From assembly GCF_001598495.1 (NCBI RefSeq), contig NZ_BCZB01000004.1, positions 1 to 64,000 of the forward strand: a stretch of 64,000 nucleotides of DNA. Reading direction: 5' to 3'. This document shows, in pieces, positions 16,846-28,745 of the stretch (positions are counted from its first letter, which is position 1; each line of letters starts with the position of its first letter). The notes below the pieces were generated by a model. That model did not search any database. It was given only the letters and a program-made list of their open reading frames with translations, and had not been told where the DNA came from. The position numbers were made by a program, and so were the translations under genes. The DNA is from Neokomagataea thailandica NBRC 106555 (lineage in GTDB: Bacteria; Pseudomonadota; Alphaproteobacteria; Acetobacterales; Acetobacteraceae).

Positions 16846-17202
16846 ATGAGCCTCAAGATTCGCCTTTCGCGCGCTGGCGCTAAGAAGCGTCCTTACTACC
16901 ACATCGTTGTTGCTGACAGCCGTAGCCCACGCGATGGCCGTTTCATCGAGAAGGTTGGTGCGTACAACCCAATGCTGCCGTCTGATCACGCTGATCGTAT
17001 CAAGCTGAACGACGAGCGCATCAAGCACTGGCTGTCCAATGGTGCACAGGTCACAGACCGTGTTGCACGTTTCCTTGGCAACGCAGGTCTGGCTCCTAAG
17101 CCTGTCTTCCGTGACCAGCCGAAGAAGTCTGCTCCGAAGGCTAAGGCTCAAGAGCGCGCTAAGGAAGCTGCTGAAGCCGCTGCCGCAGCTGCTGCAGCTT
17201 AA
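16846..17202 (+). CDS. rpsP: 30S ribosomal protein S16
   Basis: 118-aa S16, an assembly protein of the small subunit. The start is the ATG at 16846 preceded by CAGGAG. The core [24 protein letters not shown] through [12 protein letters not shown] and [10 protein letters not shown] is standard. The C-terminus carries an extra Lys/Ala-rich tail (about residues 88-118, ending in an alanine run), common in alphaproteobacterial S16. It lies 41 bases after ffh and 31 before rimM, within one presumed transcript. Confidence 0.97.
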   Translation: MSLKIRLSRAGAKKRPYYHIVVADSRSPRDGRFIEKVGAYNPMLPSDHADRIKLNDERIKHWLSNGAQVTDRVARFLGNAGLAPKPVFRDQPKKSAPKAKAQERAKEAAEAAAAAAAA

Positions 17203-17233
17203 TTTAGCATTTATCGAACCGGTGAGCTGATCC

Positions 17234-17791
17234 GTGGCCCGTTTCAAATCTGATACTGATGTTCTGGTTGCGACCGTTGGTCGGCCGCATGGTGTGCGTG
17301 GCCTTGTGCGCCTGCACGCTGCGACGGATGAACCGGAATCAGTAGAGGCGTTGAATCCTTTGCATGATGAGCAAGGGGTGGTCTGGAATGTACGCTGGGT
17401 TTCGCCTGGGGTGGCGGCGTTAGAAGATGGGCAAGGGAATGCTTTGCCGGATCGGAGCGCTGCTGAGCGGTTGGTGAACCGCCGTTTATATGTTGCACGA
17501 GAGGATTTGCCTGAAGCTGAGGAAGACGAATTTTACCATGCTGATTTGATCGGCTTGGAAGCGTTTTCGGGTGAGGGTGAGTCGTTTGGTGTCGTGACGG
17601 TGGTTCATGATTACGGGGCTGGTGTCAGTCTTGAAATTGTACCCGCTCAGACAGGAAAAACCCTGATCGTGCCGTTCACACGGGCATGTGTGCCTGAAGT
17701 CGATTTCGCAGCGCAGCGTTTGCTCGTTGTGCCACCGCATGAAATCGAAGTTGAAGGCACACTTGAGGGTGAGGTCCAGATACGCTCATGA
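17234..17791 (+). CDS. rimM: 16S rRNA processing/maturation factor RimM
   Basis: 185-aa factor needed for maturation of the 30S head; it binds S19. The GTG start at 17234 gives [29 protein letters not shown], the conserved RimM N-terminus (barrel domain to about residue 95). The C-terminal PRC-barrel-like domain starts at [13 protein letters not shown] and ends with [24 protein letters not shown] 4-base overlap (ATGA) couples it to trmD. Confidence 0.94.
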   Translation: MARFKSDTDVLVATVGRPHGVRGLVRLHAATDEPESVEALNPLHDEQGVVWNVRWVSPGVAALEDGQGNALPDRSAAERLVNRRLYVAREDLPEAEEDEFYHADLIGLEAFSGEGESFGVVTVVHDYGAGVSLEIVPAQTGKTLIVPFTRACVPEVDFAAQRLLVVPPHEIEVEGTLEGEVQIRS

Positions 17792-18492
17792 CGTGGCGTG
17801 CGGATATCCTGACCTTGTTCCCGGATATGTTTCCGGGGCCGCTCGGCTTTTCCCTTGCGGGGCGAGCTTTGGAGCGTGGGCAGTGGTCTTGCACAGCGCA
17901 TGATTTGCGCAGTCATGGGCGTGGGCGCCATCGTGCGGTGGATGATACTCCGTTTGGTGGTGGTGCTGGCATGGTCATGCGACCGGATGTTCTAGATGCA
18001 GCGCTTGACGCGTTGCCGGAGCGTGAAGGTCGCCCGATTATTTATCCGACCCCTCGTGGGAGAAGGTTGGCGCATCAGGATGTCACACGTTTTGCTGCGG
18101 GCAAGGGTGTGGTTGTGCTGTGTGGCCGCTTCGAAGGGATAGATGAGCGGGTGCTGGAAAAACACAATATCGAACAGTTTTGTATGGGCGATGTCGTGTT
18201 ATCTGGCGGTGAAATTCCAGCTCTCACTCTCTTAGATGCCTGTGTGCGCCTTTTGCCGGGCGTTATGGGGTGTGAGGCAAGTGGGCAAGACGAGAGTTTT
18301 GCTGATGGCTTGTTGGAGTACCCTCAGTATACGAAGCCAGCGAATTGGGATGGGCGGGATGTTCCGCCAGTTCTGCTCTCTGGCCACCATGCTGCCATTG
18401 CTCAATGGCGGCATGAACAATCTCTTGCCGTCACACGTGAGCGCAGACCGGACCTCTGGGACGCGTATCAGATACGGCAGCCGGTTCATTGA
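17788..18492 (+). CDS. trmD: tRNA (guanine-N1-)-methyltransferase
   Basis: 234-aa SPOUT-class enzyme that methylates G37 next to the anticodon and prevents frameshifting. Visible segments: [40 protein letters not shown], and the trefoil-knot SAM site [12 protein letters not shown] with [16 protein letters not shown]-terminal domain begins near [14 protein letters not shown]. Length is usual. It overlaps rimM by 4 bases and is followed by rplS 24 bases on. Confidence 0.96.
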   Translation: MTWRADILTLFPDMFPGPLGFSLAGRALERGQWSCTAHDLRSHGRGRHRAVDDTPFGGGAGMVMRPDVLDAALDALPEREGRPIIYPTPRGRRLAHQDVTRFAAGKGVVVLCGRFEGIDERVLEKHNIEQFCMGDVVLSGGEIPALTLLDACVRLLPGVMGCEASGQDESFADGLLEYPQYTKPANWDGRDVPPVLLSGHHAAIAQWRHEQSLAVTRERRPDLWDAYQIRQPVH

Positions 18493-18516
18493 GTTTTTGT
18501 TTTCAGGAGTTTGGTC

Positions 18517-18897
18517 ATGAACACTATTCAGCAGTATGAGGCACGCGAAATCGAGCGTCTGTCTAACGCTCGTGCGGTCCCAGAATTCATCGCAGGTGAC
18601 ACGGTTCGCGTTGGCGTCCGCGTTGTTGAAGGCACGCGTGAGCGTGTACAGAACTTTGAAGGCGTTGTTATTGCGCGTTCAAACAAGGGTCTGAGCAGCA
18701 ACTTCACGGTTCGTAAGATTTCGAACGGTGAAGGTGTGGAGCGTGTGTTCCCGCTTTATGCGCCTTCTATCGCAAGCATCGACGTTGTACGTCGTGGTAA
18801 GGTTCGTCGTGCGAAGCTGTACTACCTGCGTGGTCGCTCAGGTAAGTCTGCGCGTATTGCAGAACGCCCACGTGACGTTGTGAAGACAGCGTCCTAA
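18517..18897 (+). CDS. rplS: 50S ribosomal protein L19
   Basis: 126-aa L19, located at the subunit interface. The ATG at 18517 has CAGGAG upstream; the TTG two codons before it lacks a proper site. The conserved segments [48 protein letters not shown] and [23 protein letters not shown] are all present. It ends the ffh-rplS group; hairpins follow before leuC. Confidence 0.97.
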   Translation: MNTIQQYEAREIERLSNARAVPEFIAGDTVRVGVRVVEGTRERVQNFEGVVIARSNKGLSSNFTVRKISNGEGVERVFPLYAPSIASIDVVRRGKVRRAKLYYLRGRSGKSARIAERPRDVVKTAS

Positions 18898-18980
18898 TCT
18901 TAGGTAACAAAAACTAAGATTAAGCCTTTTAGGCTTGCCTTTTCTTGCAATAGATGCTCTCTCTGCGCAAGAAAATGAAG

Positions 18981-19013
18981 ATGCCCGCCCGTCATACGGC
19001 GGGCATTGTCTTT
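18981..19013 (+). terminator. Hairpin terminator between rplS and leuC
   Basis: ATGCCCGCC at 18981-18989 pairs perfectly with GGCGGGCAT at 18998-19006 across an 8-base loop, followed by TGTCTTTG. The T tract is imperfect. A smaller hairpin (AAGCCT/AGGCTT at 18922-18936) with a following pyrimidine run lies upstream and may contribute. Confidence 0.65.
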
Positions 19014-19058
19014 GTGGCAGCCCCATCATGGGGCTCAAAGCGCCGGAGATAGAGAGCT

Positions 19059-20513
19059 ATGTGTGCAGGTTTTGCGCCGCGAACGTTATTTGACAAGATC
19101 TGGGATGATCATGTCGTTGAGCGGCTCGAGGACGGAACGTGCATCCTATATATTGACCGGCATCTCGTCCATGAAGTGACGAGTCCTCAAGCGTTTGAGG
19201 GTTTGCGTTTGGCAGGGCGTCGTGTACGCCGGCCAGATGCCACGGTGGCTGTTGTGGATCATAATGTCCCGACATCTGACCGTTCCCAGCCGATTGAAGA
19301 AGCGGATAGCCGCTTGCAGATCGAAACGCTGGAGAAGAATGTCGCCGAATTTGGCGTTCCTTATTTTCCATTGCTCTCTGCCTCTCAAGGTATTGTTCAT
19401 GTGGTCGGGCCAGAGCAGGGGATTTCTCTGCCGGGCATGACGATTGTGTGTGGTGACAGCCATACATCTACGCATGGTGCCTTGGGCTCCTTGGCGTTTG
19501 GTATTGGTACCTCTGAAGTTGAGCATGTTCTGGCAACACAGACATTGCTGCAAAAGCCCGCGAAGAATATGCGCGTCCGTGTGGAAGGTACCGTTGGGCC
19601 GGGTGTCACAGCCAAGGATATTATGCTGGCCATTATTGGTCATATCGGTACAGCTGGCGGTACGGGGCATGTGATTGAATTTGCCGGTTCGGCCATTCGT
19701 GGGCTGGATATGGCTGGGCGTATGACGCTGTGCAACATGTCCATCGAAGCAGGGGCTAAGGCCGGTCTGGTTGCGCCGGATGAGACGACGTTTGCTTATG
19801 TAAAGGGGCGCCGTTTTGCGCCTAAGGGTACAGATTTTGAGCAGGCATGTGCGTACTGGCGTAGCTTAGCGAGTGATGACGGCGCTACGTTTGATCGTGA
19901 AGTCGTGCTGCGTGCAGAAGATATTGTACCCTCTGTGACATGGGGCACCAGCCCGCAGGATGTTCTGCCGATTGATGGTGTGGTGCCGACGCCTTCAGAT
20001 TATAAAGATCCCGCGCAAGCGGCGCAGGTGCAGCGCGCTCTGGATTATATGGGGCTGACGGCCGGGCAGAAGATTGCCGGTACGAAGGTTGATGTTGTGT
20101 TTATTGGGTCCTGCACGAATAGCCGTCTTGAGGATCTGCGCGCAGCAGCTGCTGTGGTGAAAGATCGCCATGTGGCTGAAAATGTGCGTGCTATGATTGT
20201 GCCGGGTTCGGGTTTGGTTAAGCAGGCGGCGGAAGCTGAGGGCTTGGATCGTATTTTCCTTGATGCGGGTTTTGAGTGGCGTGAGGCGGGTTGCTCTATG
20301 TGCTTGGGGATGAACCCTGATCGTTTGACGCCGCAGCAGCGTTGTGCCTCAACATCCAATCGTAATTTTGAAGGTCGGCAAGGTCCGGATGGGCGGACGC
20401 ATCTGTGCTCTCCCGCTATGGCGGCCGCCGCAGCGGTGACGGGTGAGTTGTGTGATGTGCGCACGTTAATGGGTTTGATGTCCGGCTCGGATGTCGTGCG
20501 GGAGGCAGTGTAA
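19059..20513 (+). CDS. leuC: 3-isopropylmalate dehydratase large subunit
   Basis: 484-aa aconitase-family subunit of leucine biosynthesis, isomerising 2- to 3-isopropylmalate together with LeuD. The [4Fe-4S] ligands are visible in FIGSCTNSR and in [11 protein letters not shown]. Substrate and fold motifs include [46 protein letters not shown] and [12 protein letters not shown]. Length is slightly above the usual 465-475. It is the first gene of leuC-leuD-leuB, overlapping leuD by one base (TAATG). Confidence 0.96.
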   Translation: MCAGFAPRTLFDKIWDDHVVERLEDGTCILYIDRHLVHEVTSPQAFEGLRLAGRRVRRPDATVAVVDHNVPTSDRSQPIEEADSRLQIETLEKNVAEFGVPYFPLLSASQGIVHVVGPEQGISLPGMTIVCGDSHTSTHGALGSLAFGIGTSEVEHVLATQTLLQKPAKNMRVRVEGTVGPGVTAKDIMLAIIGHIGTAGGTGHVIEFAGSAIRGLDMAGRMTLCNMSIEAGAKAGLVAPDETTFAYVKGRRFAPKGTDFEQACAYWRSLASDDGATFDREVVLRAEDIVPSVTWGTSPQDVLPIDGVVPTPSDYKDPAQAAQVQRALDYMGLTAGQKIAGTKVDVVFIGSCTNSRLEDLRAAAAVVKDRHVAENVRAMIVPGSGLVKQAAEAEGLDRIFLDAGFEWREAGCSMCLGMNPDRLTPQQRCASTSNRNFEGRQGPDGRTHLCSPAMAAAAAVTGELCDVRTLMGLMSGSDVVREAV

Positions 20514-21139
20514 TGGATAAGTTTACGGAACTGACGGCCATTGCGGCTCCGATGCCGAATGAAAACATCGACACGGATCAGATTATCCCGGCGCGCTTCT
20601 TGAAGACGATTCAACGTACGGGGCTTGGGCGTAGTGCTTTTGCCGCGCAGCGTTATGATGCGGATGGGAATGAGAAGCCTGATTTTGTTCTCAATCAGGA
20701 GCCGTATCGTCAGGCTGAAATCTTGATCACCTATGATAACCTTGGTTGTGGTTCATCTCGTGAGCATGCGCCTTGGGCTTTGTTGGACTTTGGGTTTCGC
20801 TGCGTGATCGCGCCGAGCTTTGCGGATATTTTCTTCAATAACTGTTTCAAGAACGGCATTTTGCCGATCCGCTTCCCGCGTGAGGTTTGTGACCTGCTGA
20901 TGTCGGATGCGCGGCAGGGTGCGAATGCGCGTTTGACTGTTAACTTAGCTGAGCAGGTGGTTATTCGCCCTGATGGGGAGAAGATCCCGTTTGAGGTTGA
21001 CCCGTTCCGGAAGCATTTATTGATCGAGGGGCTGGACGATATTGGCCAGACCTTGGCACATGATCAGAAGATTACGCGCTTTGAAAGCGGTGAGAAACGC
21101 AGCTGGGTGCCGTCTGTGGATATGGGAGCAGGTCAATGA
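20513..21139 (+). CDS. leuD: 3-isopropylmalate dehydratase small subunit
   Basis: 208-aa swivel domain that completes the LeuC active site. Characteristic segments: [16 protein letters not shown] near the N-terminus, [20 protein letters not shown] and [20 protein letters not shown]. Start and stop overlap with leuC (one base) and leuB (4 bases), indicating translational coupling and equal production of the heterodimer. Confidence 0.96.
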   Translation: MDKFTELTAIAAPMPNENIDTDQIIPARFLKTIQRTGLGRSAFAAQRYDADGNEKPDFVLNQEPYRQAEILITYDNLGCGSSREHAPWALLDFGFRCVIAPSFADIFFNNCFKNGILPIRFPREVCDLLMSDARQGANARLTVNLAEQVVIRPDGEKIPFEVDPFRKHLLIEGLDDIGQTLAHDQKITRFESGEKRSWVPSVDMGAGQ

Positions 21140-22245
21140 GTGAAGCGTCAAAACTGCTGGTTCTGGCGGGTGATGGTATTGGCCCGGAAGTTATGCGCGA
21201 AGTGGCGCGTATTGTGCATTGGCTGGAGCGTCATCGCGGCTTAAAGCTGGAGATTACGGAAGAATTGGTCGGTGCGGCGTCTTTGGCGGTACATGGCGTG
21301 CCGATCCGCGATGAAGTGATTGCGCTGGCGAAGCAGTCAGACGCTGTGCTGTTCGGTTCGGTTGGTGATCCGGCGTGGGGGCATGTTGGCTTTGATAAGC
21401 GCCCGGAAGTGGCAATTTTGAAGCTGCGTAAAGAGCTGGAACTGTTCGCCAATTTGCGTCCGGCGCAGCTTTTTGATGCACTGTTAAGTGCATCGGCCTT
21501 GAAGCCAGAAGTGGTGCGTGGCCTTGATCTCATGATTGTGCGTGAGACGGTTGGTGGCATCTATTTTGGTGAGCCACGCGGTATTGAAACGCTGGCAGAT
21601 GGCTCCCGCCGTGGGATTAACACGGAAGTTTATACAACGGCTGAGATTGAGCGTGTGGCGCGTGTGGCCTTTGATTTGGCGCGTAAGCGTGACAACCGGG
21701 TATGCTCGGTTGAGAAGTGCAATGTCATGGAAAGCGGCCTTCTGTGGAAGGAAGTCGTGACGGATTTGCATGCACGTGAATATGCGGATGTTGAACTGTC
21801 TCATATGCTGGCCGATAATTGCGCGATGCAGTTGGTCCGTGACCCGAAGCAGTTTGATGTGATCGTAACGGGCAATTTGTTTGGTGATATTTTGTCTGAT
21901 CTTGCGTCAATGCTGACGGGGTCTTTGGGCATGCTGCCATCGGCCACGTTGGGTATTGTGCGTGACGATGGAAAGCGCAATGCGCTGTATGAGCCTATCC
22001 ATGGTAGTGCGCCGGATATTGCAGGTCGTGGTATTGCGAACCCACTGGCGCAAATCCTCTCCTTTGCCATGTTGCTGCGTTATTCGCTGGGGCGTGGTGA
22101 GGATGCTGAATTGATTGAAAAGGCCGTCTCGAACGTGTTGGCGAGTGGTCTGCGTACGGCAGACATCATGTCGGAGGGCATGGCGCTGGTTGGTACGGAG
22201 ATGATGGGCGAAGCGGTCCTTCGTGAGATGGACAAGCTGGCTTAA
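21136..22245 (+). CDS. leuB: 3-isopropylmalate dehydrogenase
   Basis: 369-aa NAD-dependent enzyme oxidising and decarboxylating 3-isopropylmalate to 2-oxoisocaproate. Motifs: [29 protein letters not shown], the substrate-binding RPAQLFDAL, the metal-binding [20 protein letters not shown] and [24 protein letters not shown]. Length is standard. It ends the leu operon; a strong terminator follows directly. Confidence 0.96.
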   Translation: MSEASKLLVLAGDGIGPEVMREVARIVHWLERHRGLKLEITEELVGAASLAVHGVPIRDEVIALAKQSDAVLFGSVGDPAWGHVGFDKRPEVAILKLRKELELFANLRPAQLFDALLSASALKPEVVRGLDLMIVRETVGGIYFGEPRGIETLADGSRRGINTEVYTTAEIERVARVAFDLARKRDNRVCSVEKCNVMESGLLWKEVVTDLHAREYADVELSHMLADNCAMQLVRDPKQFDVIVTGNLFGDILSDLASMLTGSLGMLPSATLGIVRDDGKRNALYEPIHGSAPDIAGRGIANPLAQILSFAMLLRYSLGRGEDAELIEKAVSNVLASGLRTADIMSEGMALVGTEMMGEAVLREMDKLA

Positions 22246-22255
22246 TGCATTACTG

Positions 22256-23528
<1,273 letters not shown>

Positions 23529-23544
23529 TCTGGAGCCTGCTAAG

Positions 23545-24747
23545 ATGTTTCGTCCTGCTGCACGTATCGCGACTTTGCCTAAGCCAGCGACTATTGCCAT
23601 GGCGGCAAAAGCCCGTGAACTGCGTGCGGCGGGGGCGAATGTTATTTCACTCGCCTTGGGCCAGCCGGATTTTGCGTCACCTGCCGTTGCTGTTGAGGCG
23701 GCTTATGCGGCGGGGTTAGCAGGTGATACGGGGTATCCACCGATCCCCGGTCAGAAGGCGCTTATCGAAGCTATTCAGGCGAAGTTGTTGCGGGATAATG
23801 GCGTTACGGCTACTGCGAGTCAGATCATGGTGGCCAATGGCGGCAAGCAGGTTATTTTCAATGCGTTCATGGCGACTATTGATGATGGGGATGAGGTTGT
23901 TGTCCCTGCGCCATATTGGGTGAGCTATCCGCTTATTGCACAAATGTTTGGTGGGCGGAGTGTCGAAGTCCCTTGCCGGGAGGAAGATGGGTTTCGTCCT
24001 GACCCGGAGGACATTCGTGTGGCCATTACGCCGAAAACACGTTGGTTGGTTCTGAATTTTCCGAATAATCCAAGCGGTGCCATTTTAGAACGTGCAGATC
24101 TTGAGGCGCTGGCCGAGGTGCTGCGGGATGCGCCTCATGTCATGGTGATGTGTGACGAGATTTATGAGCATCTGACGTTTGATGGGCGTCAGCATGTCTC
24201 GCTCTTGTCGGTCGCGCCGGATTTGGCTGATCGTGTTCTGGTCGTGAATGGTGTGGCGAAAGCCTACGCGATGACGGGGTGGCGTGTTGGTTTTGCGTGT
24301 GGTCCGGCGCCGTTAATTGCAGCGATGATTGCGGTGCAGGGCAATGCAACCTCTGGTGTGTGTACGCTGGCGCAGGCTGGCGCTGTTGCTGCGTTGAATG
24401 ATGGCGGCGATGGTATTGCTCTCATGCGTGAGACCTATGAGCGGCGGCGCAATAAGGTTGTGGCTGCGCTGAGGACGATCCCCGGCTTGAGCTGTGCGAT
24501 GCCCCAGGGGGCGTTTTATGCGTATCCGGGGATTGCGGCTTTGTTGGGAGGCACGAGTGGGCAGGGGCGGGTTTTGTCGCATGATGTGGCCTTTGCGGAG
24601 GCGTTGTTAGAAGAATCTCATGTGGCGACGGTGCCGGGTGCTGCTTTTGGGTTGGGGTCGCATTTGCGCTTATCTTTTGCGGCCTCTGATGAAGATTTGG
24701 CGGAAGCGTGCCGGCGTATTGAGGCTTTTGTCCGGGCTATTCGTTAG
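23545..24747 (+). CDS. Second pyridoxal phosphate aminotransferase, tandem paralogue
   Basis: 400 aa from the ATG at 23545 (GGAG 9 bases upstream). It aligns along its length with the preceding gene: [51 protein letters not shown], the PLP lysine in [16 protein letters not shown] and LGSHLRLSFAAS, so it arose by tandem duplication but has diverged considerably. All catalytic positions look intact. It may be a second aspartate/aromatic transaminase or may have shifted substrate; the sequence alone does not decide. Likely co-transcribed with the first copy. Confidence 0.87.
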   Translation: MFRPAARIATLPKPATIAMAAKARELRAAGANVISLALGQPDFASPAVAVEAAYAAGLAGDTGYPPIPGQKALIEAIQAKLLRDNGVTATASQIMVANGGKQVIFNAFMATIDDGDEVVVPAPYWVSYPLIAQMFGGRSVEVPCREEDGFRPDPEDIRVAITPKTRWLVLNFPNNPSGAILERADLEALAEVLRDAPHVMVMCDEIYEHLTFDGRQHVSLLSVAPDLADRVLVVNGVAKAYAMTGWRVGFACGPAPLIAAMIAVQGNATSGVCTLAQAGAVAALNDGGDGIALMRETYERRRNKVVAALRTIPGLSCAMPQGAFYAYPGIAALLGGTSGQGRVLSHDVAFAEALLEESHVATVPGAAFGLGSHLRLSFAASDEDLAEACRRIEAFVRAIR

Positions 24748-24771
24748 AGCGGAATTGCGCCGGACGGTATG

Positions 24772-25755
24772 CTAGACAAGGGGGAAGTCGAACTGTGCAT
24801 AATAGCTGCCATCGGCTGTTTGGCGCTTGAGATGGGCCATATCCTTGCGACTAATGCCGGAATAGTGGCAAATTAAAGCTGGGCGCATACATGCTGGCCA
24901 AGGCGCTGATGCAGGGCTGCCTCGGTGCATGAGGCGTCCATGCCAGATGAGAATATCACCTTTTTTGGCAATGAATTTTTGTGTGGCTTGGCCACGTTCT
25001 GTGATCTCATTATGGATTGCGGGAACGACAAATCGCTCTGATGTTTTTGGCCAAGTATCAAATCCTTCCGGCGTGCGATGATCTCTTTCAGTGGGGTGCA
25101 TCCAGCGTTTTACTTTATCTTGGCGCATCAGAGGCCATGTGTGCGAACCGGGAATATATTCGAAGGGGCCGCATTCTTCATGGATATCTCCCAGAGCGAT
25201 CCAAACGGCAAGATACCAGCCATTGACATGTTCGGGGTTTAAATAGTCATCCTGATGCCAGTCTCGCTCGGTGCTGGCCCATCCTGTTAGTGATAAATGG
25301 AGCATGGCAGGTTCGGTCAGTATTTCTTCGAGAAGGTCACTCAAAGGTTTGAATAATGCCAGAGCTTTAATTTCGGGTACGTGGATATAGGGAGTGGGGG
25401 ATGACCAGCCTCCGATATATTTATTAGGGTCTTCGTCTTTTAGTTTGTCGCGCCGTGCAATATAGGCGTCCATAAGGGCGTCTGGGAGAAAATTTCTTTT
25501 GATGAGAACGCCATTTTCGCGCCATTCTTTTTGATTTTTGGTGAGTTCGGTCTCGTTAATATCGGGGCGATCGAGGGGAGGAATGAGAGAAGGGTTTGGA
25601 GCCTCGCTGAGGTCTGCAAAAGATGGTGTGCCCTCGTGTGGAGGGGACCAAGTAGTATTTGGAGATAGGTTTGAAGTAAGGGGGGTAGGACGCATGATGT
25701 TTCGTAGGGATTGTGATAACCGTGTCCGATAGACGCCTATTTTTTTCAAGAACAT
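24772..25755 (-). CDS. Phytanoyl-CoA dioxygenase (PhyH) family protein
   Basis: 327 aa from the ATG at 25753-25755; a TTG four codons upstream is also open, and neither has a strong ribosome site. Non-haem Fe(II)/2-oxoglutarate oxygenase of the PhyH superfamily. The iron ligands are probably in RDWHQDDYLN (HxD) and the distal His in HGRLMHRGSP, with the 2-oxoglutarate Arg in PALICHYSG or just before it (MRPAL). WYLAVWIALGDIHEECGPFEYIPGSH is the typical core. The N-terminal 70 residues are Pro-rich and poorly conserved-looking. The substrate is unknown. It converges on the aminotransferase pair with 24 bases between the stops. Confidence 0.82.
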   Translation of the reverse strand: MFLKKIGVYRTRLSQSLRNIMRPTPLTSNLSPNTTWSPPHEGTPSFADLSEAPNPSLIPPLDRPDINETELTKNQKEWRENGVLIKRNFLPDALMDAYIARRDKLKDEDPNKYIGGWSSPTPYIHVPEIKALALFKPLSDLLEEILTEPAMLHLSLTGWASTERDWHQDDYLNPEHVNGWYLAVWIALGDIHEECGPFEYIPGSHTWPLMRQDKVKRWMHPTERDHRTPEGFDTWPKTSERFVVPAIHNEITERGQATQKFIAKKGDILIWHGRLMHRGSPASAPWPACMRPALICHYSGISRKDMAHLKRQTADGSYYAQFDFPLV

Positions 25756-26023
25756 CGTGGGGTCCAATTTTGAATATATCTATTCAATTATAATGTACTT
25801 ATTTTTTGATTATGCAAATATATTCGTGGATTTTGTCACTTTTAATTAATTGTTGCTGTTCCTTGTTTGAGAAAATAATCTTCCAAAAGTGTGCGTATGC
25901 TGGGCGTGGCGATCTATCAGTAAAGTGATCATGTAACGTCTCATCTGGGATGTTTTGTGTCCTAGCTGAAATGTGTGCGGATAAGGCGTGACGTTTGGTG
26001 CTTGTGGTGGCAGGGTTGCTATT

Positions 26024-27712
26024 ATGAAAACGCATATTTCGTCCTTTTCGGCTCTCTCTTTTCTTCGCCCTGATGAGGCTTCTTTGCAGGCACAGCATGA
26101 TGTTGTGGTGGCTTTGCTGGATGCTGGGCAGCTTGAAGATGCGCTCTTGCAGTTTGATCAGGGGCGGCGTGCTTATGAGGCATGGGCGTCCTATGTGCAT
26201 TTGCAGTTTTCACGGCATACGCACGATGAGCATGCGCAGGCGGAGCGTGATTATGCAGATAAGCTTGGTCCGGTCGCGGCAGATTATGAAACACGGCTGA
26301 AGAACCGTTTTTTAAACGAGGTTGATCGCGCAGAGCTGGAAGCCGTGCTGACGCCACATGTTATTGCACTGTGGGAAGCCGATGCGACGGTTTTTGCGCC
26401 AGAAATTAGTGCAGATTTGGAAGAAGAAGCGCGGTTGACGGGCGAATACACAGCCTTGTTAGCCAGTGCGAAGATCGTTTTTCGTGGAAAGACGTATAAT
26501 TTGTCAGGCTTGGTGCCTTATGCGCAGTCTTTGGATCGTGAAACGCGGCATGAGGCAGATCAGGCGCGCTGGGGGTTCTTCGCGGAGAATGGCGCTAAGC
26601 TTGATGATATATATGGCCGGTTGGTCACGCTGCGGGACCGGATGGCGACGACATTAGGGTTCAAGAACTTTATTGAGCTTGGCTATCGTCGTATGCGCCG
26701 GACGGATTATGGGCCGGAGCAGGTTGCGGCGTTTCGTGAGAAAATTCGTACGCATGTGACGCCTTTGGTGCAGGCGATTTTGGAGCGTCGTCGTTTGCAA
26801 ATGGGGTGGGACCGTGTGCAAGCGTGGGATGAGGCATTGATTGACCCGAAGGGCAACCCAGGGCCTGCGGGGGATCATGATGTGTTGGTTGCACGGGCGG
26901 AAGAGATGTTCCGTGCGCTGGATGAGTCCGGTGGTATGGCCGAATTTTATGCCATGATGCGTGATCAGGGGTATTTGGACTTAAAGAACCGTGATGGGAA
27001 AGCGGGCGGTGGTTTTTGCACATCGTTCCCGACGGAGGGTGTGCCCTATATTTTCGCCAATTTTAACGGGACACATAATGATATTGGCGTGTTTACCCAT
27101 GAGATGGGGCATGCGTATCAAAATTGGAAAAGCCGTGATTTGCCGTGGGTCGATCAGGCATGGCCGACGATGGAGGCGGCGGAAATTCACTCGATGGGGT
27201 TAGAGTTTCTGACATGGCCGGAAATTGGTGGCTTGGTCGAAGACGGAGCGGCAGATCGATACCGTGCCATGCATTTGATTGATGCGCTGTCGTTCTTCCC
27301 ATATGGCGCATGTGTCGATCACTTTCAGCATGAGGTGTATGCGAACCCGACGATGTCTGCGGCGGAGCGCCATGCGACATGGGCGCGTCTGGAAAAAGAG
27401 TATATGCCGTGGCGCGATTGGGGTGATTTAGCGTATCCGGCGGCAGGTGGCCGTTGGCAGGCTCAACTACATATCTATCGCTTGCCGTTTTATTACATCG
27501 ATTACGCTTTGGCGCAGTGTTGTGCGTTGCAGCTTTGGTTAGGGGCGCGGCAGGACCAAGAGGGTACTTTGGCGGTTTATCGTCAGCTTTGTGCGCAGGG
27601 TGGCTCTAAGCCTTTTGCCGCTTTGGTTGCGGAGGCTGAGTTGGTGTCTCCGTTTGAAGAGGGGGCTTTGACTGGTGTCGTGCAGGAGGCGGAGAAAGTA
27701 TTGCTTTCTTAG
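26024..27712 (+). CDS. M3 family oligoendopeptidase (PepF-like)
   Basis: 562-aa cytosolic zinc metallopeptidase; start at ATG 26024 with AGGG upstream. The thermolysin-type site HExxH is at H359-H363 in GVFTHEMGHAYQNW, and the third zinc ligand glutamate follows in MEAAEIHSMGLEFLTWPEI, as in M3 peptidases. Upstream VEKDGKAGG-like text is replaced here by RDGKAGGGFCTSFPTEGVPYIFANFNGT, matching the oligoendopeptidase F branch rather than Dcp or PrlC. It would degrade short peptides. The C-terminus is helical, as usual for the family. No operon partner is evident. Confidence 0.9.
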   Translation: MKTHISSFSALSFLRPDEASLQAQHDVVVALLDAGQLEDALLQFDQGRRAYEAWASYVHLQFSRHTHDEHAQAERDYADKLGPVAADYETRLKNRFLNEVDRAELEAVLTPHVIALWEADATVFAPEISADLEEEARLTGEYTALLASAKIVFRGKTYNLSGLVPYAQSLDRETRHEADQARWGFFAENGAKLDDIYGRLVTLRDRMATTLGFKNFIELGYRRMRRTDYGPEQVAAFREKIRTHVTPLVQAILERRRLQMGWDRVQAWDEALIDPKGNPGPAGDHDVLVARAEEMFRALDESGGMAEFYAMMRDQGYLDLKNRDGKAGGGFCTSFPTEGVPYIFANFNGTHNDIGVFTHEMGHAYQNWKSRDLPWVDQAWPTMEAAEIHSMGLEFLTWPEIGGLVEDGAADRYRAMHLIDALSFFPYGACVDHFQHEVYANPTMSAAERHATWARLEKEYMPWRDWGDLAYPAAGGRWQAQLHIYRLPFYYIDYALAQCCALQLWLGARQDQEGTLAVYRQLCAQGGSKPFAALVAEAELVSPFEEGALTGVVQEAEKVLLS

Positions 27713-28061
27713 GGCGGAGCAACTGGTCTCATCGTTTATGGGACTGACTGAAGCTTTTTATGCGCTGGTGAGGTTTACGAAGTATAATTACTCGTATGTC
27801 ATTATCGTGTTTTCTTTGGCCACGTCATCGTGCCGTGCGTATAATTCTTTATCCAGTCATGGGTCTGAACATACGCTTGATGTCATGTGTGATATTAGCG
27901 TGGTTGGCTGTAAGGGGACAGTAGGAGTGGAACTGTAACGGAACCGGGATTAGTGGGCTGATACGGGATTTCGTGGGATATGAATTTGTCCGAAAACTGC
28001 GGATAAATTTTGATGTAGGGTCGTTTTTTATAGAAGCCTCTGAAATTTTTTGGTTTGGAAC
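27713..28061. other. 349-base stretch without a convincing gene
   Basis: AT-richer than the flanks. A 66-codon frame from an ATG at 27738 on the plus strand exists (ends 27938), but it lacks a ribosome site and resembles nothing I know. No terminator, tRNA or repeat seen. It appears to belong to the same eroded accessory segment as the interrupted gene that follows. Confidence 0.5.
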
Positions 28062-28730
28062 TTATGGGATGGCTTTTAAACCATGAAGCATGATCGGATT
28101 GAATTTTCGGTTTTGTACATATTCCACCATAGAATAGTCGAGCGGATACGTTGAAAGATAGTTATCTAGATCATCTTCCTTGATAGCTTGCATAATTCTC
28201 TTATTGCGCTCTGAACATAGTTCCTGCTCCATTTTAGATGCACCATCACAGGTAAAAAGTGAAAAGAAACGCGCTTCTGGATTGAAGTCCAGTATGCCTC
28301 GAAACGATCTCATATCCGATAGTGCACGTACAAGAGTGTATACTTCCTCTACCCATGAACTAAAAAACACACTCGATGGTATGGGAACTTTGTTTTCAAT
28401 TTTTTTCCACTTTCAAAGTGTGGGTCGTTCGCCAGATTTATCAAAGTTTTCAACTATATTTTCCATCCAGGGCCAGCGGAAATAGGCCTTGGAAAAATGA
28501 TTTTTATTGAATTATTTCAAATACATAGGCGATCCATCCATCAAATTAAGCCATACAGCTTCATCTATCATTTTTTGATATTCTGGATCGCATGAAAACA
28601 TTAGGCGCGGGTGGTTTTTTATCCGGTCAAAGTCGCTCTCATCTGGAGAAAATCGATGCCTTTCCTCTATCTCGTAAGGCCTTGGTTTTGGTTCAGGTAG
28701 GCTTGCCCCGACATTAAATAACTTGGTCAT
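28062..28730 (-). pseudogene. Interrupted gene with two in-frame stop codons, unknown function
   Basis: One continuous minus-strand reading frame of 222 codons runs from the ATG at 28728-28730 to the stop at 28062-28064, broken only by TAA at 28512-28514 and TGA at 28413-28415. The three parts (72, 32 and 116 codons) read as coherent protein: charged helical N-terminus (FSPDESDFDRIKNH), a middle part with SKAYFRWPWMENIVENFD and a C-terminal part with FFSSWVEEVYTLVRAL and YPLDYSMVEYVQNRKF. I recognise no family. The simplest reading is a decayed gene with two nonsense mutations and no frameshift. Codon use is AT-richer than the core genome, suggesting a horizontally acquired gene. Programmed readthrough of both stops is possible but unlikely. 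Confidence 0.65.
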
Positions 28731-28745
28731 GATATTGTCATTCCC

